A stretch of 53,006 nt of DNA from Prevotella jejuni (GTDB lineage: Bacteria; Bacteroidota; Bacteroidia; Bacteroidales; Bacteroidaceae), in the NCBI RefSeq assembly GCF_900187995.1, contig NZ_FZNZ01000028.1, positions 1 through 53,006 on the forward strand. Direction: 5' to 3'. A model generated the notes under the pieces. It did no database searches. It saw only the letters and a list, made by a program, of their open reading frames with translations, and was not told the DNA's origin. Positions 1-7,180 of the stretch are shown one piece after another. Made by a program: the position numbers and the translations under genes. Positions within the stretch are counted from its first letter, which is position 1, and every line of letters begins with the position of its first letter.

Positions 1-207
1 ATACATGCCAAGAACCCAAGGTCAAAAGATGGAAGAAATCCTTTCAAAGAGGACAGCCTACCATGGGCAGCATGGATAATTGCCCGTCTACAAGGCTGGT
101 GTGATATGGGTAAGGACACCAGGCCAGGCTACATCACCCTTAAGGAAGGTTTACGAGTATTTGAATACCAAGTAGCCTTCTATACAAGTCTTAAAAAAGA
201 TGTGTAG
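1..207 (+). CDS. C-terminal end of an IS4-family-like transposase (partial)
   Basis: An open frame enters from the left edge and stops at the TAG at 205-207. The 68 residues read like the C-terminal tail of IS4-family transposases: a leucine- and tryptophan-rich stretch containing LPWAAWIIARLQGW, followed by a short basic segment with GYITLKEGLRVF. The family usually ends a few residues after such a motif, so this is probably a natural C-terminus whose gene continues to the left of the window. No terminal inverted repeat could be confirmed just downstream, so it is unclear whether the element is intact. The family call rests on memory of the motif, not a search. Confidence 0.6.
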   Translation: MHAKNPRSKDGRNPFKEDSLPWAAWIIARLQGWCDMGKDTRPGYITLKEGLRVFEYQVAFYTSLKKDV

Positions 208-216
208 AAAGAGTAG

Positions 217-298
217 CCCTTCTGGGGAGGGGAAGGGGGAGGGGCCAGCTGGAGAAGGGGGAGCGGCCAGCTGGGGACAGGGGAGGGGCCACCCCCAT
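217..298. repeat. G-rich repeated segment
   Basis: This short stretch repeats the phrase GGGGCCAGCTGG with G-rich spacers. Similar G-rich and CAGCTGG text recurs near 23,016-23,080, so it belongs to the dispersed G/C-rich repeats of this window. It lies between the transposase end and the ribosomal operon terminator. Confidence 0.5.
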
Positions 299-303
299 AA
301 ACC

Positions 304-334
304 AAAAAAGCTGCCACCCGAAAGGGTGGCAGCT
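304..334 (-). terminator. Rho-independent terminator of infC-rpmI-rplT
   Basis: An 11-bp perfect stem (309-319 with 324-334) has a GAAA/TTTC loop and, read on the minus strand, is followed by six T. It lies about 50 bp after the rplT stop codon. Confidence 0.9.
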
Positions 335-381
335 CTGTTCCGTTATAATGAGTGCTCACACGAAGGTGAGCTACACTAAAT

Positions 382-726
382 TTACTTTACTTTGTCAACA
401 ATAGCCTTAAAAGCTTCCTGATTGTTAACAGCGAGGTCAGCGAGCACCTTACGGTTAATCTCGATACCAGCCTTGTGCAATGCACCCATCAACTGACTGT
501 AACTCATATCATAAAGACGAGCAGCAGCGTTGATACGCTGAATCCACAATGCGCGGAAGTTACGCTTCTTGTTACGGCGGTCACGATAAGCATAAGTCAA
601 ACCCTTCTCATAGGTATTCTTTGCTACCGTCCAAACATTTTTACGGGCACCATAGTAACCCTTAGTCTGCTTCAGAATTCTTGTTCTCTTTGCTTTTGAA
701 GCAACATGATTGACTGATCTTGGCAT
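382..726 (-). CDS. rplT: 50S ribosomal protein L20
   Basis: The 114-residue product is a highly basic protein starting [14 protein letters not shown], with the family hallmark segment [21 protein letters not shown]20 binds 23S rRNA early in assembly of the large subunit, and in many bacteria it also controls its own operon. The length is that of a normal L20. It is the last gene of infC-rpmI-rplT, 36 bp after rpmI and followed by a strong terminator. The ATG chosen gives the standard N-terminus. Confidence 0.98.
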   Translation of the reverse strand: MPRSVNHVASKAKRTRILKQTKGYYGARKNVWTVAKNTYEKGLTYAYRDRRNKKRNFRALWIQRINAAARLYDMSYSQLMGALHKAGIEINRKVLADLAVNNQEAFKAIVDKVK

Positions 727-762
727 AGTTTTTCTTTCCTTTTAATTTGTTTGACTAATGAA

Positions 763-960
763 TTAACGGAGATTGAGCAAGTCGCGTACCTGCTTCAAGT
801 TTGTACCATCCACGAGCGTCTGGTGAACAAGATTTCTCTTCTGTTTCTTTGTCTTCTTAGTCAGAATGTGACTGTGGTAAGCGTGATGACGTTTGATCTT
901 ACCAGTACCGGTGAACGTGAATCTCTTCTTTGCGCCGGAATTTGTCTTCTGTTTTGGCAT
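763..960 (-). CDS. rpmI: 50S ribosomal protein L35
   Basis: A 65-residue basic protein beginning [20 protein letters not shown], the standard L35 start, with the expected [20 protein letters not shown] segment. It is a small component of the large ribosomal subunit. It lies between infC and rplT in the classical order; the gap to infC is 125 bp, large enough for a leader or processing site, though no clear structure was seen there. Confidence 0.98.
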   Translation of the reverse strand: MPKQKTNSGAKKRFTFTGTGKIKRHHAYHSHILTKKTKKQKRNLVHQTLVDGTNLKQVRDLLNLR

Positions 961-1085
961 TTTTGTAAATTTTAAAATTGTTATTTATATTCATCTGTGG
1001 CAACGTATATACCAGGACGTTACGCACAGGGTTGCTCATCTTGCCCCTACCCTATCCTTTCAGAAAAGAGCTGGCTCAACAAGCG

Positions 1086-1766
1086 TTAGTCAATATTCAA
1101 CTTCTTCAAAGCGTCTGCACCATTCTTGGCATTGGCAAACAGTCCACCGTCGGTTGCAGTCTCTTCAGCAACCTTCTCTGCAGCAGCCTTTACACCAGCC
1201 TCAGCCTCCTCACGGTCACGCTTCTGTTGGCTCTTCTTAGCAACGCCGGCCTTCTTAGGTGCAAGATAGAGGAACATCTTCTTGCCCTCAAGTTTTGGGA
1301 GTTGCTCCACCTTTGCGAGCTCTTCAAGGTCGTTGGCAAAACGCAACAACAAAACCTCTCCTTGTTCCTTAAACAGAATGGAACGACCACGGAAGAACAC
1401 GTATGCACGTACCTTATTACCTGCGTTGAGGAACTCTTGTGCGTGCTTGAGCTTGAACTTATAGTCATGCTCATCTGTTTGCGGTCCAAAGCGAATCTCC
1501 TTCACCTCCTGTTTCACCTGCTTCTGCTTCATCTCCTTCTGATGTTTCTTCTGCTGGTAGAGGAACTTAGAATAGTCGATGATACGACAAACCGGTGGCT
1601 GCGCATTAGGAGATATCTCCACAAGGTCAACTCCTGCTTGATGAGCCAGCTCCAACGCTTTTCGCGTAGGCATAACTTCTGCTCCATCATCACTTACCAC
1701 ACGTACTTCCCGAACGCGAATCTGCTCGTTCACACGGTACTTCATTTTCATTTTGTCATTCTTCAT
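1086..1766 (-). CDS. infC: Translation initiation factor IF-3
   Basis: IF-3 binds the 30S subunit, keeps it free of 50S and checks the start codon. The N domain (about residues 1-80) holds [19 protein letters not shown], and the C domain holds [20 protein letters not shown] and [15 protein letters not shown], all family hallmarks. At 226 residues it is longer than the roughly 180 of E. coli because of a charged, alanine-rich tail of about 55 residues (from about residue 172); such tails are seen in Bacteroidota relatives. Three in-frame ATGs lie within the first seven codons, so the exact start is uncertain; an ATG start rather than the rare AUU/AUC is available. It has its own promoter at 1805-1835. 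Confidence 0.97.
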   Translation of the reverse strand: MKNDKMKMKYRVNEQIRVREVRVVSDDGAEVMPTRKALELAHQAGVDLVEISPNAQPPVCRIIDYSKFLYQQKKHQKEMKQKQVKQEVKEIRFGPQTDEHDYKFKLKHAQEFLNAGNKVRAYVFFRGRSILFKEQGEVLLLRFANDLEELAKVEQLPKLEGKKMFLYLAPKKAGVAKKSQQKRDREEAEAGVKAAAEKVAEETATDGGLFANAKNGADALKKLNID

Positions 1767-1804
1767 TCAACTATTTTAAAGAGTATAATTTTGCTAAACG
1801 AGTG

Positions 1805-1835
1805 CAAAGTTACTATTTTACAACTGATTAACCAA
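1805..1835 (-). promoter_or_regulatory. Bacteroidota-type promoter of infC
   Basis: Read on the minus strand, TTG (1833-1835), 20 bp, then TAACTTTG (1805-1812) matches the Bacteroidota -33/-7 consensus TTG...TAnnTTTG. It lies about 40 bp ahead of the infC start and shows that infC is transcribed independently of thrS here. Confidence 0.75.
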
Positions 1836-2390
1836 GGATTTTATTGATATTTTTATCATCGAAGCATGAAAAAAACTTAATCCGAAAGGCTAATCAGTTC
1901 AGCTACTCATGAACATTACTTATTAATGGACATAACGAACATCAAATCCCGAAAACAACCTACCGAACGAACTAAAACACAAAGACTGACCTCAAAGAGA
2001 TTTTGATTTTCCTGTCATATCTGTCATCTATTACGGGCACATAACTAATTAGTTCCCAGTGAGGTTACGTGAAATGTTAAAAGTGACAGCAAACTAAAAT
2101 AAAAAAAAGTTCTGTATTAAGCCTATAAATAAGGTAAGTGAACATCTGTCATTCCTCTACTTCAATACACCTTGGGAGCAACACCTTTCGCAGAGAGGGA
2201 TAATGGCATCTATCCGTATTTGCACATGTGCAAAAAACACAAAGGCAACACGAACAAACAAATCTACCTACCACCCTCGTTATTACCTAACAGGTGTATA
2301 TATAAATACAATCGTTCTCTTAGTTGTTGTACGGTTCTACCATATCTATTCAACAACGTCTTTCTGTAAGTAAAAGGTTTGTTCCTCATT
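1836..2390. other. Intergenic stretch with no recognised gene
   Basis: About 550 bp of AT-rich DNA between the infC promoter and the terminator of the next gene. No conserved RNA, no repeat of the families described here and no credible coding frame was seen; a 65-codon frame at 2172-2369 resembles nothing and lacks a promoter. Confidence 0.5.
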
Positions 2391-2423
2391 AAATAAAAAG
2401 CCCCATACCTTCGTAAGGTCTGG
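2391..2423 (-). terminator. Terminator after the zinc-ribbon membrane lipoprotein
   Basis: A 9-bp stem with one mismatch (2403-2411 with 2415-2423) is followed on the minus strand by GGCTTTTTATTT. It lies about 35 bp after the stop codon at 2459. Confidence 0.75.
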
Positions 2424-2458
2424 CAATCCTTAATTCAGAAAGAAACCAAAAAGTATCT

Positions 2459-3655
2459 TTATTCATTGATTGCACCACAATGCGGACACCTTCCTTTTCG
2501 ATGAAGACGAACGCCACAGTTGCCACAATAATAAGTTTCACTACTCTTACGTAAATAGACACGGAAGGCGTAATAGATATAAACTATGAGAAGTGGATAA
2601 CCTATATAATATAAGGTGAGCACGGAGAAAACGATATAATTGACGGCACACACAGCTCCTAACCCACAAAGATAAAGTAGGGTTTCGCCCGACTTCAATA
2701 ATCTTCGGACATCATCAATCGTTGCGATACCAATAATGAGCATGGCCCATACCAATACTAAGAAGATATTAAGTAGGGGAGGCTGCGAGAAAGGATTAAG
2801 CGAAGGATGGAAATAGAACTCACGCCACGTCTCTGGTGCAAAGAGCTGTATACTGGCATAGAAGGCTGCGGATAGTGCCACAATAACGGCTAACAGCGTA
2901 GGATAAAGCGAACTAATATCATTGAAATGTACGATATGTGCGTTCTTCTTCAATATCTTACGTGCCAGATAGCCAACTCCCATAATGGAGATAACAATCA
3001 AGAAGATTAGCAAGTGGATATTTGAGAATGTAGAGATGAACTGGGAGATAGGGTCAGCTGGGTCTACCTGCTTTAAGAGACGGTTCTCATGAACCCACCC
3101 AAAGGCATAGTCCTCCGTAGCTATCTGCACCCATACAGAATCCTGCTTATCATTAGGAAGAATACGAATATCAGCCACAACGACCTCCTTTCCTTTCTTC
3201 ACAGCAAAGGAATCTGTCTCCATCTTGTTGACAGCTTCCTCTGGTTGTTGACGAAGAAGCATCAGAGAATCAGCTGTCACAATAAAGTTAAACCCTTGTG
3301 AATAGTGATGTTTCACACGAAAAGACAAGGAGTCTACCCTACTCCGTGTACCACTCCATTCAATGTTATCAGTATCTTTCTCCTTTAAAATAGAGTCGCC
3401 CCCAGCCTCTATTCGTCGCGAGATTTGTGCCTCTTGAATACTGTCTGGCAAACGAAAGGAGGATGGAGTTTTCTTATGATAACAACCTGTTAGCAAAAAG
3501 CTAAGCAAGAAGAGAAGGAATACCCCCATTAGCCCATATCGTTGTAGGGTACAACTACTTGCCTTTTCTCTCGTAGAAAAGGCAACACGGAGCTCTCTTT
3601 TCAGGTTCACTTTATCCATAATCATAATGATTGGTAATGAATAATGACTTTTCAT
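2459..3655 (-). CDS. Membrane lipoprotein with SH3-like region and C-terminal zinc ribbon (unknown function)
   Basis: The frame encodes up to 398 residues. A hydrophobic stretch around residues 43-58 ends in the lipobox-like LLTGC, so the mature N-terminus may be lipidated. The middle has a small beta-rich region (VWVQIATEDYAFGWVHENRLL) like bacterial SH3 domains, followed by several membrane segments from about residue 205. The C-terminus ends with CGNCGVRL...CPHCG, a four-cysteine zinc ribbon. The ATG at 3655 directly abuts the stop of the U32 gene (TAAATG), suggesting coupled translation; methionines at codons 11, 13 and 43 are alternative starts. It probably shares a transcript with the U32 gene. 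The function is unknown. Confidence 0.75.
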   Translation of the reverse strand: MKSHYSLPIIMIMDKVNLKRELRVAFSTREKASSCTLQRYGLMGVFLLFLLSFLLTGCYHKKTPSSFRLPDSIQEAQISRRIEAGGDSILKEKDTDNIEWSGTRSRVDSLSFRVKHHYSQGFNFIVTADSLMLLRQQPEEAVNKMETDSFAVKKGKEVVVADIRILPNDKQDSVWVQIATEDYAFGWVHENRLLKQVDPADPISQFISTFSNIHLLIFLIVISIMGVGYLARKILKKNAHIVHFNDISSLYPTLLAVIVALSAAFYASIQLFAPETWREFYFHPSLNPFSQPPLLNIFLVLVWAMLIIGIATIDDVRRLLKSGETLLYLCGLGAVCAVNYIVFSVLTLYYIGYPLLIVYIYYAFRVYLRKSSETYYCGNCGVRLHRKGRCPHCGAINE

Positions 3656-5752
3656 TTAAGTAGCATTTCGAACATTCATCTGACAGTTCTTACAATCAAA
3701 CTCTAAACGGAAACGTCGCTTATCTGGTAGTTCGAGGAAGAGTGGTTCACGCCATGTGGGTTTCTTTCCCCCTCGTTTCACACAATAGCCGAGCGAATAA
3801 CGAATACAATGACGACACTGCATCAATAGATGAGAGACGGCGTCTTTATCCCCCCGGATAGAAAACGACTTTCCTGTTGACTCTGAACCATTGTCTACAG
3901 AAGGATATTGAATTTCAAAAGCAGGCTCAGCTTTGGTCAGTCCCTGCTGCTCATAGAACTTACGGGCAACATCATTGGAGATGTTATACAGATAAGGCAT
4001 TTGCTGATACTGGGCAGGATTTACCACTGTTATATGTGGCTTATGGTCAGACACCTTATCCACCGACTTCCGATGAATCGTCATACGCTGCCTATCCAGT
4101 ATCTGTTTATCAAGTTCCTCTACCACCATACGGCGAAGTTCTGCAAGAATACTGCTTGGAATAAAGTACTTATCAGCCCCGTCAACTATCTCAACCTCTG
4201 TACAATCATATACCGTATTGCCCAACTTAGTGAGCTGGCGTATGATGTTATCACGTTGGGGTTTTTGGGCAAGTTGGAGACCTCCCCCATCCCCTCCAAG
4301 GGGAGGAGAGAGCCTAACGGGATGTTCGTTGGATATTCGTTTGTTAGATGTTTGCTTTGGAGTAGCACTTCCTATCACCTCTGCTTTTGCCCATATTGTC
4401 CCACGACAATCCGTTAGGCCCCCCCCTCCTTCGGAGCGGTTGGGGGAGGCCTCAGGTGAGGCTCCAAACCACATCTTTATCTTAATCTTACGTTCAGCAG
4501 TCTTACTGCTCAACTCCTTATCAAAGGCTTGGTCTTGATTACGATACAAACTCATCCCTGCTTTTAGGCCTTTTGGCATCTTAAACGGATAGAGTCGATT
4601 ACCTACAGCACGGTTCACACGAAATCCCTCCAACCGTGTAGACTGATTGACTGGGTCACGTGAAAGAAAACAGAGTCCGTCACCATTCGCAAAGTTTGCT
4701 GTACTGGACACATTAAAGCTGTCTCGTCTTATCTCTTTTACCCTACCAACAAACTCACCCAATGCCTTTGGTGTATCAGGTGAGAAGATATCTGCCTGCC
4801 TGCCTTTGAGGAAGTAATTGGTATAACCACGGTTGAATATCTTCTTCAAATCTGGCGTAAACGAATAACGGACACGTCCCAACGAAGCACGACGGAACTC
4901 ATCAGGATGCTTACTGATTATCTCATCAATGCGCTTACTATAAGCTAACACAACATTCTTCACATAGTTTATATCCTTCAATCGCCCCTCAATCTTAAAG
5001 GCACAAGCCCCAGAACGCATCAGCGTCTCAAGGTTATCAATCTGACTCATATCCTTCAATGAAAGAAGATGACGCTGGTGTTCGATGGTCTTTCCATCTG
5101 AATCCTTCAAATCAAACGCCAATCGACAGAACTGTGCACAGGCACCACGATTGGCTGAACGACCGAAACTATACTGGGAAACATAACATACACCACTATA
5201 ACTTACACATAAAGCTCCATGTACGAAGGCTTCTAACTCAAGGTTTGGCAACCGCTTATGAATATCGCTTATCTCTTCAGCAGACAATTCACGAGCAAGT
5301 ACAACACGATCAAAACCCTGCTGACTCAGCCACTGGGCCTTCTCCCATGTACGTGTATCACATTGTGTACTGGCGTGGAGTGCTACCGTATCAGGCACTA
5401 TCTCCCTCACCTTACTCATCAGACCCATATCCTGTAGAAGGAAAGCGTCTACCCCAACGTCCACCAACTCACGCACCAAGGCAAGTGTATCGTCGAACTC
5501 ATCATTATAGATAATCGTATTGATGGTCACATGAACCGTGGCACCATAGCGGTGAGCATATTCGCATAGCTTACCAATATCCTCCACACTATTACCTGCA
5601 GACTGACGTGCTCCAAATCGAGAAGCACCAATATATACGGCATCTGCTCCGTGATCAATAGCTGCCATTCCACATTCAAGATTCTTGGCTGGCGCAAGGA
5701 GTTCTATAGTAATGGGTGATGGGTGATGGGTGTTGGGTGATGATGATTGCAT
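3656..5752 (-). CDS. U32 family peptidase / RNA hydroxylase-like protein
   Basis: The N-terminal half is a clear U32 domain: IELLAPAKNLECGMAAIDHG near residue 16, VHGALCVSYSGVCYVSQYSF and SANRGACAQFCR near residues 178-210, then a C-terminal domain with CRHC and CKNC cysteine pairs. U32 proteins of this size in other bacteria are linked to collagenase activity or to hydroxylation of tRNA or rRNA (TrhP, RlhA); which applies here cannot be told. At 698 residues it looks about 60-70 residues long, because residues about 430-493 are a low-complexity insertion made of two inverted copies of a dispersed repeat. The first 14 residues are encoded by a GGGTGATG-type repeat, so the N-terminus is probably not conserved. 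It lies downstream of metA, with a repeat-filled 158-bp gap. Confidence 0.92.
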   Translation of the reverse strand: MQSSSPNTHHPSPITIELLAPAKNLECGMAAIDHGADAVYIGASRFGARQSAGNSVEDIGKLCEYAHRYGATVHVTINTIIYNDEFDDTLALVRELVDVGVDAFLLQDMGLMSKVREIVPDTVALHASTQCDTRTWEKAQWLSQQGFDRVVLARELSAEEISDIHKRLPNLELEAFVHGALCVSYSGVCYVSQYSFGRSANRGACAQFCRLAFDLKDSDGKTIEHQRHLLSLKDMSQIDNLETLMRSGACAFKIEGRLKDINYVKNVVLAYSKRIDEIISKHPDEFRRASLGRVRYSFTPDLKKIFNRGYTNYFLKGRQADIFSPDTPKALGEFVGRVKEIRRDSFNVSSTANFANGDGLCFLSRDPVNQSTRLEGFRVNRAVGNRLYPFKMPKGLKAGMSLYRNQDQAFDKELSSKTAERKIKIKMWFGASPEASPNRSEGGGGLTDCRGTIWAKAEVIGSATPKQTSNKRISNEHPVRLSPPLGGDGGGLQLAQKPQRDNIIRQLTKLGNTVYDCTEVEIVDGADKYFIPSSILAELRRMVVEELDKQILDRQRMTIHRKSVDKVSDHKPHITVVNPAQYQQMPYLYNISNDVARKFYEQQGLTKAEPAFEIQYPSVDNGSESTGKSFSIRGDKDAVSHLLMQCRHCIRYSLGYCVKRGGKKPTWREPLFLELPDKRRFRLEFDCKNCQMNVRNAT
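4277..4320 (-). repeat. G/C-rich dispersed element inside the U32 gene, copy 1
   Basis: The segment reads GACCTCCCCC, then a pyrimidine/purine hairpin, then AGAGCCTAACGGG on the plus strand, the same layout as the intergenic copies at 15,238 and 22,386. In the U32 frame it encodes VRLSPPLGGDGGGL (about residues 479-492) with no stop. Confidence 0.85.
4412..4455 (-). repeat. G/C-rich dispersed element inside the U32 gene, copy 2 (inverted)
   Basis: The same element in the opposite orientation, starting CCGTTAGGCC and ending GGGGGAGGC on the plus strand. It encodes PNRSEGGGGLTD (about residues 437-448) in the U32 frame. The two copies flank about 90 bp of other sequence. Confidence 0.85.
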
Positions 5753-5870
5753 ATTGTTGGGTGATGGGTGTTAATTGTTGGGTGATGATGAAGTGTTTAT
5801 AGGGTGGTGAGTGATGATTGATAGGTGGTGATTGTTAATTGTTGGGTGATGATGATTACATTTTGTTTGA
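5707..5870. repeat. GGGTGATG / ATTGTTGGGTGATG minisatellite
   Basis: This imperfect array covers the U32 start codon and the gap to metA. The phrase ATTGTTGGGTGATG begins at 5753, 5774 and 5838 (steps of 21 and 64). The complementary text (CATCACCC) recurs just after metA (about 5896-5930) and after the M13 peptidase (7128-7178). Confidence 0.8.
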
Positions 5871-5910
5871 GTGATAGATGCTAAGCAAAATAACCATTCA
5901 TCACCACCTA

Positions 5911-6798
5911 TCATTCACCACCTAACACCCAATTTACCCAATTCATAAATAGTAGATTAGCGTGTGAACGCCAAGTGACAAGCGGACCTTTCGCTGGATT
6001 ATCCTCACGGTAATAATACTTTGGGACTTCAACATCATCACGCTTACCAAGGTCACGGTGATATTCTGTGTCGAGTGTGTTGGGGGCATACTCCAAATGA
6101 CCAGTGATAAAAAACTCACGTTTACTACGTGATCTTACGATAGAGACTCCACTCTCCTCCGATTCAGCAATGATTTCGAGGTCGGCGACTCGTTCAATAT
6201 CCTCACGCCTTATCTCTGTATGACGGCTCTGAGGCATACGGAAGACATCATCAAAACCACGGAAGATAGGCAGTTCGGGCTTTAGAGGAATCGTAGGGAA
6301 GATACCAAACATCTTCTTTGGTAATGGATACTTAGGGATATCATAGAAATGATAGAGTCCTGCCTGTGCTGCCCAACAGATATAAAGCGTTGAACGCACA
6401 TTCTCACGAGCCCAATTGAATATCTCTTGTAGCTCTTTCCAATAATCCACCTCCTCGAAAGGCATGTCTTCAACAGGTGCGCCAGTGACTATCAACCCAT
6501 CAATCTTCTCCTTGCTTAGCTCCTCTAATGTATGATAGAATCGGTCGATGTGTTCCGCTGAAGTATGGCGGGAGACATGACTCTTGAGTTTCATGAAGCT
6601 GATATCTAACAGTAGTGGACTATTAGAAAGAAGACGTATGAAATCAGTCTCCGTCGTAGCCTTGAATGGCATAAGATTGAGTATGACAATGCGAAGCGGA
6701 CGTTTATTATCCTCCTTAGCAAGCATATCCTCTATGTTGATATTCTCACGCTTCAGCATATCAATGGCGGGAAGTCCGTCAGGTAATATCAATGGCAT
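5911..6798 (-). CDS. metA: Homoserine O-acyltransferase (MetA family), probably acetyl-specific
   Basis: This enzyme acylates L-homoserine, the first committed step of methionine synthesis. The 295-residue protein covers the whole family: start MPLILPDGLPAIDML, the catalytic cysteine in YICWAAQAGLYHF (C141), and the His-Glu pair in FITGHLEYAP. The residue after TGAPV is glutamate (E110). In this family Glu at that place is tied to acetyl-CoA use and Gly to succinyl-CoA use, so I infer an acetyltransferase despite the usual succinyl name. A good promoter lies at 6869-6899. No SAM riboswitch was recognised in the leader. U32 and the zinc-ribbon gene lie downstream on the same strand. Confidence 0.95.
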   Translation of the reverse strand: MPLILPDGLPAIDMLKRENINIEDMLAKEDNKRPLRIVILNLMPFKATTETDFIRLLSNSPLLLDISFMKLKSHVSRHTSAEHIDRFYHTLEELSKEKIDGLIVTGAPVEDMPFEEVDYWKELQEIFNWARENVRSTLYICWAAQAGLYHFYDIPKYPLPKKMFGIFPTIPLKPELPIFRGFDDVFRMPQSRHTEIRREDIERVADLEIIAESEESGVSIVRSRSKREFFITGHLEYAPNTLDTEYHRDLGKRDDVEVPKYYYREDNPAKGPLVTWRSHANLLFMNWVNWVLGGE

Positions 6799-6868
6799 AT
6801 CCTGTTTCCTTTATCTTTAATGGTCGTATAAGCATACAACCCCACTTTTCTCTACTATAAATAAGCTA

Positions 6869-6899
6869 CAAAGATAGTAATTAATAAGAGATTGCACAA
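6869..6899 (-). promoter_or_regulatory. Bacteroidota-type promoter of metA
   Basis: On the minus strand TTG (6897-6899), 20 bp, TATCTTTG (6869-6876). The predicted 5' leader is about 65 nt, too short for a SAM riboswitch. Confidence 0.75.
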
Positions 6900-7127
6900 G
6901 TCTTATCTACACAAAAGTATGACAACGAATACGAATAGACACCCCACCTATCCTTCCCACAACAATATCTTCCTCTATAAGAATAAACACAAAAGGCTCA
7001 CGCTAACCATTCCTATCAACATCATATCTGATAAGAATGATTAGTCGTAAACCTTTTATTTTATAGATTTATTGGTATGGGAAATATCGAACGACAGATG
7101 TAATAATCAGCTGAGTATCAAGCCATC

Positions 7128-7178
7128 AACACCCAACAGTCATCACCCATCACCCAATATTCAACACCCATCACCAGC
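7128..7178. repeat. CATCACCCA repeats in the metA / M13 peptidase spacer
   Basis: Short iterations of CATCACCC and CAACACCCA fill the last 50 bp before the M13 stop codon. They are the complement of the array at 5707-5870. The rest of the 6799-7180 spacer holds the metA promoter and otherwise plain AT-rich DNA. Confidence 0.7.
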
Positions 7179-7180
7179 CA

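Noticed and set aside
978..1847. Long 289-codon frame on the plus strand
   Set aside because: It is antisense to infC, which is well supported, and its leucine-rich composition is typical of a shadow frame.
2172..2369. 65-codon frame in the infC upstream spacer
   Set aside because: No promoter, no motif and low-complexity composition; no evidence that it is a gene.
6799..7127. SAM riboswitch ahead of metA
   Set aside because: The predicted leader is only about 65 nt and no SAM-I or SAM-II core or pseudoknot was seen.
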